In this document: piece after piece, positions 23,853 through 32,778 of the stretch | How the letters are laid out: each line of letters starts with the position of its first letter | Position numbering within the stretch: the first letter of the stretch is position 1 | Position numbers and translations under genes: made by a program | DNA from: Ammoniphilus oxalaticus | GTDB lineage: Bacteria; Bacillota; Bacilli; Aneurinibacillales; RAOX-1 | DNA: 64,000 nucleotides | Assembly: GCF_003609605.1 (NCBI RefSeq) | Contig: NZ_MCHY01000009.1 | Coordinates: 156,074 to 220,073 of the forward strand | Direction of reading: 5' to 3' | The notes under the pieces: generated by a model | The model's database searches: none | What the model was told of the DNA's origin: nothing | Seen by the model: the letters and a program-made list of their open reading frames with translations, nothing else

Positions 23853-24845
23853 ATGCGCATTTTATATTTTACACCCTATTTTAACCAACCAAGGGGAAAC
23901 TCAACGACCTCGAAGCGGATCGTTCATTTCTTACAGAACTATGGCATACATACTTCTGTTTTTCCCTATTTAGAAAAAGAACCTTGGTTTCTCCCTTCGA
24001 CTGAAACGATTGATGTCATTCATATTCTTCATGCAACCCGCTTTCTGAGCTGGGCCCAGGAAAACCATTTTTCCTTAGAACGACCGTACATCGTGACAAT
24101 GGGAGGAACTGATATTAACGTAGATCTGCAAGCGCCGCTTGCGAATGACGTTTCAGAACTACTCCAGCAGGCAGCCAAGATAACAGTCTTTACACCTGAC
24201 GCTAAGCAAAAAGTCATTCGTTTAAATAGTGACTGGGCAAATAAAATCCACGTGATCCCACAGAGCGCTTGGTTGCCCTGGAACATCGGAGAACCAGAAC
24301 AATTTGAGCAACCGAACATTCTTCTGCCAGCGGGACTCAGACCTATTAAAGATGTGCTTCATACGCTGCCGGCTCTTGATGATTTATACGAGAGTTATCC
24401 AAACCTTCAATTTAAGATTGTAGGCGCCAACCTTCACGCGGACGTTTATGATGAAGTGAACAAAGCAAGTCACACGCGCCCCTGGTTCACTTATGCTGGG
24501 GTTGTCCCCTTTGAAGTGATGACGCATTGGTATCAAGAAGCCAATATCGTTGTTAACTCATCCGTTTCTGAAGGGCAGTCGTTAGCTGTCATGGAAGCCC
24601 TCGCGATTGGTAGGCCGGTGATCGCCCGCAAAAATGCGGCAAACGAGGAATTAATTCAGCATAATGAAACGGGATGGCTTTATCGCTCGATGGAACAATT
24701 TAAAGAAGCTGTATTTTCCATTATGAATGATTCCTTTCACAGGGGTCAAGTCATTCAAGCAGGCAAACAGTGGGTCGGAGCGCATGCTTCCCCACACAAT
24801 GAAGCAAGACAATATATTGAACTATACAAAAGAGCAGGCAATTGA
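23853..24845 (+). CDS. GT4-type glycosyltransferase inside the selenium locus, SenB-like candidate
   Basis: A 330-residue GT-B fold transferase. N-terminal part: RGNSTTSKRIVHFLQNYG (14-31), TMGGTDINVDL (82-92) and KIHVIPQSAW (131-140). C-terminal part: GLRPIKDVLHTLPAL and the GT4 donor motif E240-x7-E248 in SEGQSLAVMEAL. The arrangement N-x-x-T-x-x-R, GTDxxxD and VIxQS recalls the selenosugar synthase SenB, which makes a seleno-sugar from a UDP sugar and selenophosphate, rather than common cell-wall transferases. It lies between selA and selD. A generic GT4 role is possible. ATG 23853 is used because AAAGGTG lies 6-7 bases upstream; GTG 23844 is the alternative. Confidence 0.7.
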   Translation: MRILYFTPYFNQPRGNSTTSKRIVHFLQNYGIHTSVFPYLEKEPWFLPSTETIDVIHILHATRFLSWAQENHFSLERPYIVTMGGTDINVDLQAPLANDVSELLQQAAKITVFTPDAKQKVIRLNSDWANKIHVIPQSAWLPWNIGEPEQFEQPNILLPAGLRPIKDVLHTLPALDDLYESYPNLQFKIVGANLHADVYDEVNKASHTRPWFTYAGVVPFEVMTHWYQEANIVVNSSVSEGQSLAVMEALAIGRPVIARKNAANEELIQHNETGWLYRSMEQFKEAVFSIMNDSFHRGQVIQAGKQWVGAHASPHNEARQYIELYKRAGN

Positions 24846-24860
24846 TCGCCTGCTCTTTTT
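24828..24860. terminator. Bidirectional terminator between the glycosyltransferase and selD
   Basis: Stem AGAGCAGGC / GCCTGCTCT with loop AATTGATC, followed by TTTTT on the plus strand and by TTTTG on the minus strand. It covers the stop codon of the glycosyltransferase. Confidence 0.85.
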
Positions 24861-24873
24861 GTTTGTGTCTATA

Positions 24874-25929
24874 TTATGCCTCGATAACAATACAGCCCGG
24901 AGGCTCTTCGATCACTTCGCCAATGACGCTAGCGTACTCAATCCCACGTTGCTTTAGATCCGCTATACATGCTTCCGCCTCTTCGGCAGGGATGCTGACC
25001 AACAACCCGCCAGATGTAATCGCATCGCAAAGCAACCATTGTTCGTGTTCTGGAATTGTGCCGTAACGAACAGACTCCGCTAACCATCTATGGTTCGCCT
25101 TTGATCCACCAGGGACAATCCCTTGTTCAGCCAATTCATACGCTCCCGGTAAAACAGGTACCTTGTCCTTATGGATTCGGATTCCGACATTGCTGCCGCT
25201 TGCCATTTCTTCGGCATGTCCAAGCAGGCCAAACCCTGTTATATCTGTGCATGCATGGATAGAATAGTTCATAAGTGTTTCTGCCGCAGTTTTGTTTAAC
25301 TCCGCCATTAACCTTGTAACAAGATCAATTCTTTCTTGGTCAAGCATATCTCGTTTAATCGCTGTGGTTAGGATACCAACGCCAATCGGTTTTGTTAAAA
25401 TAAGAACGTCGCCCGGCCGCGCGCCATGGTTCGTCCACACCTTTTCCGGATGAACCGTCCCCGTCACTGCTAGCCCAAACTTTGGTTCCTGATCATCGAT
25501 TGAGTGTCCGCCAACGATCAAAGCGCCCGCTTCTTGAACCTTATCTCCAGCGCCCTTAAGAATGTTAGCCAAAATCGATGGGTCTAATTTTTGAATGGGA
25601 AACCCAACGATATTGAGCACTGTTAATGGCTTTCCGCCCATCGCGTATACGTCACTTAGGGCATTTGCCGCTGCGATTTGACCAAACATATAAGGATCAT
25701 CAACAATTGGTGTAAAATAATCGACCGTTTGCACGAGCGCAATATCGTCCGTTAATTTATAAACACCCGCATCGTCGGGCGAGTCCAAACCGACTAATAA
25801 ATTAGGATCCGCTTTCTCTGGTTTTGGTAAATGACGCAATACTTGCGCCAGGTCCTCTGGACCGATTTTGCAACCTCAGCCTGCCTTACTTGATAAGGAT
25901 GTTAATTTAACTTCTGCTTGATCTGACAA
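24874..25929 (-). CDS. selD: Selenophosphate synthase, itself a selenoprotein (Sec18 by UGA)
   Basis: 351 residues when TGA at 25876-25878 is read as selenocysteine. SelD makes selenophosphate from selenide and ATP. The reading frame runs from TTG 25929 (GGAGG 8 bases upstream) through LTSLSSKAG-Sec-GCKIGPEDLAQVLRHLPK; Sec sits exactly where other SelD enzymes have the catalytic Cys/Sec before GCK. Further marks: DDAGVYKL, ALVQTVDYFTPIVDDPY, GQIAAANALSDVYAMGGKPL, GGHSIDDQEPKFGLAVTG and ITGFGLLGHAEEM. Annotation pipelines that stop at UGA would start it late, at about 25839. A hairpin just behind the UGA fits a bSECIS. Confidence 0.95.
25843..25873 (-). promoter_or_regulatory. Candidate bSECIS hairpin of selD
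   Basis: Directly downstream of the UGA (ending at 25876), GGTCC (25863-25859) pairs with GGACC (25855-25851) around the loop AGA, and an outer TTGC pairs with GCAA. The apical loop begins 17 bases after the UGA, within the known distance for bacterial SECIS elements read by SelB. The three-base loop is smaller than in E. coli fdhF. Confidence 0.6.
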
Positions 25930-26024
25930 TCAGGACCCCTCCTCAATTAACAATGTATAAAGAAATCTATTTATTTATCTTACATGAAATCAAGTCTGAA
26001 ACCAAATAGGAGTTGTGTTATGTA

Positions 26025-27080
26025 ATGAAAGAAATACATATCGAGGAAGCATTGACCTTAAATAATCCTAGATTTATCGATGTCCGCTCCCCCATTGAAT
26101 TCATGGAATCCCATCTTCCGCAAGCGACAAACATCCCTCTGTTTACGGATGAAGAGCGAGTGAAACTGGGAACCGTGTATAAACAACAAGGACAAGCTAC
26201 TGCCAAACGATTAGGGATCGAGCTACTCTCACCGAAAATTCCCGCTTTTATTGATTCTATCCAGAAAGAGGCGGACAAAGGGAATGAACTTGTTTTGTAT
26301 TGCTGGCGTGGAGGAATGCGCAGTAAAACAGCAACTACTCTAGCTGAATTAGCTGGACTTGACGTATATCGATTAGTAGGGGGGATCAAAACGTATCGAC
26401 AATGGACGCGCGAACAATTAAATGGAATGATACACCCTAGAAGATTTGTTGTTCTACATGGGCTAACTGGGGTTGGTAAGACCAGTATTTTAGAGAGGCT
26501 AGCTGCGCAAGGGTTTCCTACTTTACATCTGGAAGCCTGCGCCGGGCATCGCGGCTCTGTTTTTGGCGATATCGGCAAGCCAGCATATGGTCAGAAGACG
26601 TTTGAATCACGCTTAGTCCATCAGTTACAAAAAATTCATGACCTCCCCTACGCATTCGTGGAGGCGGAAAGCAAACGAATTGGTAAAGTGGTTCAACCCG
26701 ATTTCTTACTCGAAATGAAAAGAAAAGGGATCCATATTGTTTTAGAAGCCACTTTGCCGCATCGGGTAGAAAGAATATACGGAGAGTATGTGAATTCATT
26801 TCTTGATGACCCAATGTTTAAGACAAAAATTCATGAGGCCGTCTCGCGCATTGCCAAACGATGTCAACCCGAGCTTCAAGCAAAAATAAATAATGACATT
26901 GGAAATAATAATTACAAGGCATTAATTGTGACCCTTTTAAAAGAGTATTACGATCCACGATATCAACATAAATTGGAAGAATACGATGGACCCTTTCATT
27001 ATGTTGACGCCAATCATTTAGATAAAGCTACCGCAAGGATCATTGCGATCGCTGAAGAAGCAGTAAAGCCACTTCAATAA
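26025..27080 (+). CDS. mnmH: tRNA 2-selenouridine synthase
   Basis: 351 residues. MnmH (SelU, YbbB) uses selenophosphate to replace sulfur by selenium at the wobble uridine of certain tRNAs via a geranylated intermediate. Residues about 1-125 are a rhodanese domain with the active Cys in YCWRGGMRSKT; the second half is a P-loop domain with GLTGVGKTS and later AESKRIGKV. Both parts are complete. ATG 26025 is chosen, with AGGAG 12 bases upstream; TTG 26013 touches that site. It is divergent from selD (about 95 bases). A strong hairpin follows. Confidence 0.95.
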   Translation: MKEIHIEEALTLNNPRFIDVRSPIEFMESHLPQATNIPLFTDEERVKLGTVYKQQGQATAKRLGIELLSPKIPAFIDSIQKEADKGNELVLYCWRGGMRSKTATTLAELAGLDVYRLVGGIKTYRQWTREQLNGMIHPRRFVVLHGLTGVGKTSILERLAAQGFPTLHLEACAGHRGSVFGDIGKPAYGQKTFESRLVHQLQKIHDLPYAFVEAESKRIGKVVQPDFLLEMKRKGIHIVLEATLPHRVERIYGEYVNSFLDDPMFKTKIHEAVSRIAKRCQPELQAKINNDIGNNNYKALIVTLLKEYYDPRYQHKLEEYDGPFHYVDANHLDKATARIIAIAEEAVKPLQ

Positions 27081-27085
27081 GTAAC

Positions 27086-27119
27086 GCGCCCCAAAGTTTC
27101 ATCATAAACTTTGGGGCGC
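27086..27119. terminator. Hairpin after mnmH
   Basis: Fourteen-base-pair stem GCGCCCCAAAGTTT / AAACTTTGGGGCGC with a six-base loop. No long T run follows on the plus strand, so it may act as a transcript 3-prime stabiliser or bidirectional terminator. Confidence 0.55.
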
Positions 27120-27139
27120 AGACTCGAGAGTAGCTTCTT

Positions 27140-27370
27140 TTAGTCAACCTCATCGATCCCAATCTTCGTATCTTCTTGATTGTCTCTAACGACCTTTTGA
27201 AGTGTTATCGAGCTCATCACAAGGGCAATCCCTAACGTTGCAAAAAGTCCTTTTACCGCAAGCGGCACCTCTAAATTATAAACTGAAATACCATATATCG
27301 ATATAAAGGCAACAAATCCTCCCCAAGCTAATCCAGTGTAAGCGGCTGTATTTCTCTTTGTTCCCCTCAT
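27140..27370 (-). CDS. YiaA/YiaB-type two-helix membrane protein
   Basis: A 76-residue protein with two membrane helices: TGLAWGGFVAFISIYGISVYN and PLAVKGLFATLGIALVMSSITLQKVVRD. The pattern of a Gly-rich first helix, a short loop with a Lys-Gly pair, and a second helix ending in LQKxxRD is that of the YiaAB two-helix family. The tail is acidic (NQEDTKIGIDEVD). GAAAGGGG lies about 9 bases before the ATG. Role unknown; it is convergent with mnmH and monocistronic. Confidence 0.75.
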   Translation of the reverse strand: MRGTKRNTAAYTGLAWGGFVAFISIYGISVYNLEVPLAVKGLFATLGIALVMSSITLQKVVRDNQEDTKIGIDEVD

Positions 27371-27659
27371 TTTGATACCCCTTTCTATAAACCGTTTTCT
27401 TAATTATTACTATATGATAGAGCGCGCGCTTATTACAGTACTCACTTTTTATAGTACCCGCCATAGGATTTCGGATTGAAGGATCAGGGGAACCTTCCAA
27501 TCAACCACAACTGGATGCGCCTATTTGTAATGATTATCGGATTGTGAGTATGTTACCCTGTTTCGTGACATTGCAACCCCGGTTCGTGACCAAGCCTACC
27601 TTTTCCGTCTGAAAACAGCTACAAAGTGGGGTATCTGCGACCTTTTTACACATGAAGGC
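27371..27659. other. Intergenic region with two tandem 21-base repeats
   Basis: No gene on either strand. It holds two imperfect 21-base units (27553-27573 and 27574-27594), each with TTCGTGAC near its end; such short terminal repeats are typical of IS21-type insertion ends, so this could be a remnant. The rest is AT-rich with nothing recognisable. Confidence 0.45.
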
Positions 27660-27713
27660 AAAAAAGGGTTGTCACAGAGAGTCAATCTTTCGAATGACTT
27701 TCTGGACAACCCT
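27660..27713 (-). terminator. Terminator of tuf
   Basis: Stem AAAGGGTTGTC / GACAACCCTTT with a long loop containing a second small hairpin, followed on the minus strand by TTTTTT. It lies just after the tuf stop codon. Confidence 0.9.
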
Positions 27714-27727
27714 TTATCTATAAATAA

Positions 27728-28915
27728 TTAGCCATTAATCTTAGCTACAACACCAGCGCCTACAGTACGTCCACCTTCACGGATTGCAAAGCGAGTACCT
27801 TCCTCCATTGCGATCGTGCTGATTAGTTCTACTTCAAAGGAAATATTATCTCCAGGCATAACCATCTCAACACCTTCTGGAAGTTGGATGATTCCTGTTA
27901 CGTCAGTTGTACGGAAGTAGAATTGCGGACGATAGTTCGCAAAAAACGGTGTATGACGACCGCCCTCTTCTTTCGACAATACGTATACTTCCGCAGTAAA
28001 TTTGCTGTAAGGCTTAACGGAACCTGGCTTAGCTAAAACTTGTCCACGCTCGATATCTTCACGTTGAACACCGCGAAGTAGCGCTCCAATGTTATCGCCA
28101 GCTTCAGCTTGATCAAGAAGCTTACGGAACATCTCTACTCCTGTTACAGTTGTGTTTGTTGGCTCTTCAGTAAGACCAACGATTTCAACAACGTCCCCAA
28201 CCTTAACGATTCCACGTTCAACACGTCCTGTAGCAACTGTTCCACGTCCAGTAATCGAGAATACATCCTCAACTGGCATTAGGAAAGGCTTGTCTACATC
28301 GCGCTCTGGAGTTGGAATGTAGCTATCAACAGCTTCCATTAACTCAAAAATTTTAGCTTCCCACTCTTCTTCTCCTTCAAGAGCTTTAAGAGCAGAACCT
28401 TTAACGATAGGAATATCATCGCCTGGGAACTCATATTCTGATAGAAGATCGCGAATTTCCATTTCAACTAGTTCAAGTAGCTCTTCATCGTCAACCATGT
28501 CGCACTTGTTCATGAAGACAACAATGTAAGGAACCCCAACTTGACGGGAAAGTAGGATGTGCTCACGCGTTTGCGGCATTGGACCGTCAGCAGCGGATAC
28601 AACCAAGATTCCTCCGTCCATTTGAGCAGCCCCTGTGATCATGTTTTTAACATAGTCAGCGTGACCAGGGCAGTCAACGTGCGCATAGTGACGGTTTTCA
28701 GTCTCATACTCAACGTGTGAAGTAGAAATTGTAATACCACGCTCTTTTTCTTCTGGAGCAGCGTCAATTTGGCTATAATCTTGCGCTGTAGCTCCGCCTG
28801 CTTTTGCTAATACAGTTGTAATAGCCGCAGTTAGTGTAGTTTTACCATGGTCAACGTGACCGATTGTTCCAACGTTCACGTGCGGCTTGGTGCGTTCAAA
28901 TTTTTCCTTTGCCAT
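27728..28915 (-). CDS. tuf: Elongation factor Tu
   Basis: A 395-residue GTPase that brings aminoacyl-tRNA to the ribosome A site. Motifs: GHVDHGKTT (P loop), [27 protein letters not shown] and domain 2/3 segments such as [13 protein letters not shown] and RRTVGAG. The start is [10 protein letters not shown] with GGAGG 8 bases before the ATG at 28915. It is the last gene of the str-type operon; a hairpin lies between fusA and tuf. Length and motifs are normal. Confidence 0.98.
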   Translation of the reverse strand: MAKEKFERTKPHVNVGTIGHVDHGKTTLTAAITTVLAKAGGATAQDYSQIDAAPEEKERGITISTSHVEYETENRHYAHVDCPGHADYVKNMITGAAQMDGGILVVSAADGPMPQTREHILLSRQVGVPYIVVFMNKCDMVDDEELLELVEMEIRDLLSEYEFPGDDIPIVKGSALKALEGEEEWEAKIFELMEAVDSYIPTPERDVDKPFLMPVEDVFSITGRGTVATGRVERGIVKVGDVVEIVGLTEEPTNTTVTGVEMFRKLLDQAEAGDNIGALLRGVQREDIERGQVLAKPGSVKPYSKFTAEVYVLSKEEGGRHTPFFANYRPQFYFRTTDVTGIIQLPEGVEMVMPGDNISFEVELISTIAMEEGTRFAIREGGRTVGAGVVAKING

Positions 28916-28986
28916 GAAAGAAACCTCCTTAAAATCAAACGCTTTTCTCAAACGTTTATTGTTATATTTTAGTTTTTTAAAAGAAG

Positions 28987-29031
28987 AAAGGTATAGACAT
29001 CTTTTCTAACCAAAGACCATTTTATACCTTT
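28987..29031 (-). terminator. Hairpin between fusA and tuf
   Basis: AAAGGTATA and TATACCTTT arms around a 27-base loop, followed on the minus strand by TTCTTCTTTT. It could be a partial terminator or attenuator that changes the ratio of EF-G to EF-Tu mRNA, or just a stabilising hairpin. Confidence 0.4.
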
Positions 29032-29074
29032 CCAGTGAAGCTTGCAAATACCTTTTTGAAGCTTTTAAAAGAAA

Positions 29075-31153
29075 TTATACGCCTTTTGCTTTTTCAACAA
29101 TTTCATCGGCGATATTTCTTGGAACCTCTTCATAGTGGTCAAATGTCATTGTATATTGACCGCGACCTTGTGTTGCGGAACGTAGATTTGTTGCGTATCC
29201 GAACATTTCAGACAATGGCACAAACCCTCGAATGACTTGGGCGCCTGCGCGGGCTTCCATACCTTCGATCCGACCGCGACGGGAACTGATATCTCCCATG
29301 ACATCTCCCATGTATTCCTCAGGAACAACCACTTCAACTCTCATCATTGGCTCAAGTAAAACGGCTCCGCACTTTTTACCAGCCTCTCTTAGCGCTAGTG
29401 AACCCGCAATCTTAAACGCCATTTCAGAAGAGTCAACGTCATGGTAACTTCCGTCATACAATGTTGCCCGAACGTCTAACAACTCGTATCCAGCAAGCAC
29501 ACCATTTTGCATCGATTCCTCAATACCCGCTTGAACAGCAGGGATATATTCGCGTGGAACAACCCCACCGACAATTTTGTTGACGAATTCGAAACCGGAA
29601 CCAGCCTCAAGCGGTTCGAACTCAATCCAAACGTGACCGAATTGTCCACGTCCACCGGATTGACGCACGAACTTACCTTCAACCTTAGCAGGATTACGGA
29701 ACGTTTCTTTGTAAGCAACTTGCGGAGCGCCTACGTTACCTTCCACTTTAAATTCCCGCTTCAAACGGTCAACGATAATGTCAAGGTGAAGTTCACCCAT
29801 CCCAGAGATAATGGTTTGGCCTGTTTCTTCATCTGTATATGTTTTAAAGGTTGGATCTTCTTCCGCAAGCTTCGATAGAGCAATCCCCATCTTGTCTTGG
29901 TCAGCCTTTGTTTTAGGTTCGATCGCAACCGAGATAACAGGTTCAGGGAAGATCATTGACTCCAGGATAACGGGATCCTTTTCATCGCAAAGCGTATCTC
30001 CTGTTCCAGTATCACGCAAGCCAACAGCCGCAGCAATATCCCCGGAATAAACCGTTGTGATCTCTTCGCGTGAGTTCGCGTGCATTTGTAGAATCCGTCC
30101 CACACGTTCGCGTTTACCTTTCGTCGAGTTCAATACATAAGAACCCGAATTCAGCACCCCAGAATACACGCGGAAGAATGTTAACTTTCCAACGTAAGGG
30201 TCTGTCATGATCTTAAACGCTAATGCAGAGAATGGACCTTCATCACTTGACTCACGCACAACTTCGTCTTCCGTATTCGGTAATGTACCTTTAATAGCAG
30301 GCACATCCGTTGGAGCAGGCATAAAATCAATGACAGCGTCAAGGATCGGTTGAACCCCTCTGTTTTTGTAGGAAGAACCACAAAGAACAGGGATAATTTC
30401 AACATTACAAGTTGCCTTGCGGAGCACTGCCTTAATCTCTTCTTCAGAAGGTTCGATCCCTTCCATATACTTTTCCAAGAGATCTTCGTCCAATTCGGAA
30501 ACAGCCTCGATCAAGTTATTGCGCCATGTTTGGGCAAGCTCTTTCATATCTTCGGGAATTGCATCTGTTTCTGAAGTTGTACCTAAATCATCTGTGTAAA
30601 TGATCGCTTCCATTTTAATTAGATCGATCATTCCTTTAAATGTATCCTCAGCGCCAATTGGCAACTGAACAGGTACTGCGTTCGCGCCTAAACGCTCGCG
30701 CATTTGTTCAACTACAGATAGAAAATCCGCGCCGACAATGTCCATCTTGTTAACATAGCCAAGACGAGGAACATGATACTTATCTGCTTGACGCCATACC
30801 GTTTCGGATTGAGGCTCAACCCCACCCTTTGCGCAGAAAACTCCAACAGCCCCATCAAGCACACGCAGCGAACGTTCCACTTCAACAGTGAAATCCACGT
30901 GTCCAGGTGTGTCGATGATATTTACGCGGTAGTCTTTCCATTGAGCTGTTGTCGCAGCAGAGGTAATCGTGATTCCACGCTCCTGCTCCTGCTCCATCCA
31001 GTCCATTGTCGCAGACCCCTCATGGGTTTCACCGATCTTGTGAACGCGTCCAGTATAGAACAAGATACGTTCTGTTGTAGTTGTTTTTCCCGCATCGATA
31101 TGCGCCATGATTCCAATGTTCCGAGTCTTTACCAAGGGGAATTGACGTCCCAT
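29075..31153 (-). CDS. fusA: Elongation factor G
   Basis: 692 residues, translocase GTPase of the ribosome. Motifs: [20 protein letters not shown] (P loop), [30 protein letters not shown], and the domain IV loop with [20 protein letters not shown] 31153 is chosen ([10 protein letters not shown]) with AAAGGAG at 9 bases, rather than the start 18 bases earlier. It lies between rpsG and tuf in the usual str order. Nothing unusual in length or motifs; the common fusidic-acid region looks wild type. Confidence 0.98.
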   Translation of the reverse strand: MGRQFPLVKTRNIGIMAHIDAGKTTTTERILFYTGRVHKIGETHEGSATMDWMEQEQERGITITSAATTAQWKDYRVNIIDTPGHVDFTVEVERSLRVLDGAVGVFCAKGGVEPQSETVWRQADKYHVPRLGYVNKMDIVGADFLSVVEQMRERLGANAVPVQLPIGAEDTFKGMIDLIKMEAIIYTDDLGTTSETDAIPEDMKELAQTWRNNLIEAVSELDEDLLEKYMEGIEPSEEEIKAVLRKATCNVEIIPVLCGSSYKNRGVQPILDAVIDFMPAPTDVPAIKGTLPNTEDEVVRESSDEGPFSALAFKIMTDPYVGKLTFFRVYSGVLNSGSYVLNSTKGKRERVGRILQMHANSREEITTVYSGDIAAAVGLRDTGTGDTLCDEKDPVILESMIFPEPVISVAIEPKTKADQDKMGIALSKLAEEDPTFKTYTDEETGQTIISGMGELHLDIIVDRLKREFKVEGNVGAPQVAYKETFRNPAKVEGKFVRQSGGRGQFGHVWIEFEPLEAGSGFEFVNKIVGGVVPREYIPAVQAGIEESMQNGVLAGYELLDVRATLYDGSYHDVDSSEMAFKIAGSLALREAGKKCGAVLLEPMMRVEVVVPEEYMGDVMGDISSRRGRIEGMEARAGAQVIRGFVPLSEMFGYATNLRSATQGRGQYTMTFDHYEEVPRNIADEIVEKAKGV

Positions 31154-31277
31154 GTATGTGACTCCTTTCATTATTAAAGAGTAGGTATAGATAAACTCAC
31201 CGGGTCGATTCGTTACAAGTGTATATCTTAAGCAAGAAGGAATGCTCTAGCCTAAAGAAATACAAACTTGATTGATT

Positions 31278-31748
31278 CTACCAACGATAGTGAGCGAATG
31301 CTTTATTCGCTTCAGCCATTTTATGAATATCTTCGCGTCTCTTAACAGAAGCTCCTGTGTTGTTAGCTGCATCTAAAATTTCAGCCGCTAAACGCTCTTG
31401 CATCGTCTTTTCACCGCGATTGCGTGAGTACTGAACTAACCAACGAAGTCCTAACGCTGTGCGTCGCTCAGGTCGTACTTCAATCGGAACTTGATAGTTT
31501 GCTCCACCTACACGTCGAGCTCGAACTTCAAGCACAGGCATGATGTTCTTTAAAGCTTCTTCAAATACTTCTAATGGCTCGCGACCTGTGCGTTCACGAA
31601 TTACATCAAAAGATTGATATAGAATACCTTGCGCTACCCCTTTTTTCCCGTCAACCATCAAGCGATTGATCAGTCGGGTAACAAGCTTGCTGTTATAAAT
31701 TGGATCTGGCAATACGTCTCTGCGAGGAACTGGTCCTTTACGTGGCAT
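31278..31748 (-). CDS. rpsG: Ribosomal protein S7
   Basis: 156 residues, 30S head protein that nucleates assembly of the 3-prime domain of 16S rRNA. Begins [16 protein letters not shown] and shows the conserved [22 protein letters not shown] segment and [17 protein letters not shown] lies 7 bases before the ATG. It is in the usual order rpsL-rpsG-fusA-tuf. In other bacteria S7 represses its own operon by binding the intercistronic rpsL-rpsG leader; no such site is obvious here. Confidence 0.98.
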   Translation of the reverse strand: MPRKGPVPRRDVLPDPIYNSKLVTRLINRLMVDGKKGVAQGILYQSFDVIRERTGREPLEVFEEALKNIMPVLEVRARRVGGANYQVPIEVRPERRTALGLRWLVQYSRNRGEKTMQERLAAEILDAANNTGASVKRREDIHKMAEANKAFAHYRW

Positions 31749-31812
31749 ATACTGTCCCCTCCTTTATTAAACATTTTTAAAAATCATTTCGCGCAAATAA
31801 TTAATTTAGAAA

Positions 31813-32235
31813 TTACTGTTTTGCTGCTTTTGGTCGTTTCGCGCCATAGCGTGAGCGAGACTGTTGACGATTCGCTACACCAGCTGTATCCAAAGCGCCA
31901 CGAACGATCTTATAACGAACCCCTGGTAAATCCTTCACACGTCCGCCCCGAACTAATACAACACTGTGTTCTTGCAGGTTATGTCCGATTCCAGGAATAT
32001 ACGCTGTAACTTCAATACCGTTCGTCAAACGCACACGAGCATATTTACGAAGCGCGGAGTTCGGCTTCTTTGGCGTCATCGTGCCTACGCGCGTGCATAC
32101 ACCGCGTTTTTGTGGAGAAGCAACATCTGTGTGCTCCTTCTTCATACTGTTATACCCTTTTAGAAGAGCTGGAGATTTCGATTTAGCCTCTTTCATTTTG
32201 CGACCTTTACGAACTAACTGATTAATTGTTGGCAT
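31813..32235 (-). CDS. rpsL: Ribosomal protein S12
   Basis: 140 residues, 30S decoding-site protein. [12 protein letters not shown] is the start, chosen with GGAGG about 9 bases before the ATG at 32235. The decoding loop [19 protein letters not shown] keeps the wild-type PKKPNSA, and [16 protein letters not shown] is normal, so no streptomycin-resistance substitution is evident. First protein of the rpsL-rpsG-fusA-tuf set; follows a small L7Ae-type gene. Confidence 0.98.
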   Translation of the reverse strand: MPTINQLVRKGRKMKEAKSKSPALLKGYNSMKKEHTDVASPQKRGVCTRVGTMTPKKPNSALRKYARVRLTNGIEVTAYIPGIGHNLQEHSVVLVRGGRVKDLPGVRYKIVRGALDTAGVANRQQSRSRYGAKRPKAAKQ

Positions 32236-32359
32236 TTGCCGCACCTCCTTCCGAGATTAAGATCCGTTGCTAACTTAAGCCCACAGATCCAGGTGAGTCA
32301 TAGATGAGCAAAGGAAAAGTTTTTGAACGCATGTGACTCTTGACGGTTCAAAAACCAGG

Positions 32360-32617
32360 TTACTGCTCATTTATCATAATCGCTGCCGTTGCAGCCCCCA
32401 CTTCAATTCCACAAGCTTTCCCAAGCTGCTTCATCGAATCTACATATTCTACCGAGACTTCCTTTTCGGAACAAACTCCGATAATTTTCTCGATTATGCG
32501 AGGATCTGCATCTTTCGCGACGAAGACTTCCTTCACCATTCCTTGTTCAACGGCTTTCAAAGTTTGTTTCATGCCAATGATGACTTTCGAAGCCTGTTTT
32601 ACTTTATCATAAGACAT
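32360..32617 (-). CDS. rplGB: L7Ae-type ribosomal protein (YbxF)
   Basis: An 85-residue protein of the L7Ae fold that binds kink-turn RNA. MSYDKVKQASKVIIGMKQTLKAVEQG is the start; GGAGG lies 5 bases before the ATG at 32617, which beats an upstream start 69 bases earlier. The VFVAKDADPRIIEKIIGVC and GKACGIEVGAATAAIM segments are those of the Bacillus YbxF/YlxQ group. It lies between rpoC and rpsL, its usual place. The exact ribosomal role is unknown. Confidence 0.9.
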   Translation of the reverse strand: MSYDKVKQASKVIIGMKQTLKAVEQGMVKEVFVAKDADPRIIEKIIGVCSEKEVSVEYVDSMKQLGKACGIEVGAATAAIMINEQ

Positions 32618-32714
32618 TTTATCCTCCAAAGCACAGGTGTTCTTGGCACACTTCGTCATATTATCACTTCCAAATAGGGAAGTCAACTTTTTTAAATAAA
32701 TATTTTTTACGGCA

Positions 32715-32765
32715 AAAATTCCATCTTAGGCTGTCTTCATTCCATCCGAACGACAGCCTAAGATG
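32715..32765 (-). terminator. Terminator after rpoC
   Basis: Fourteen-base-pair stem CATCTTAGGCTGTC / GACAGCCTAAGATG followed on the minus strand by GGAATTTTTG. It separates rpoBC from the L7Ae-rpsL-rpsG-fusA-tuf unit. Confidence 0.85.
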
Positions 32766-32778
32766 ACTGATCAATTTC

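Noticed and set aside
25844-25929. Treating TGA 25876-25878 in selD as a true stop (pseudogene)
   Set aside because: The frame, the motif (Sec before GCK) and the neighbouring selA and mnmH genes all support Sec decoding. A stop would destroy the catalytic N-terminus.
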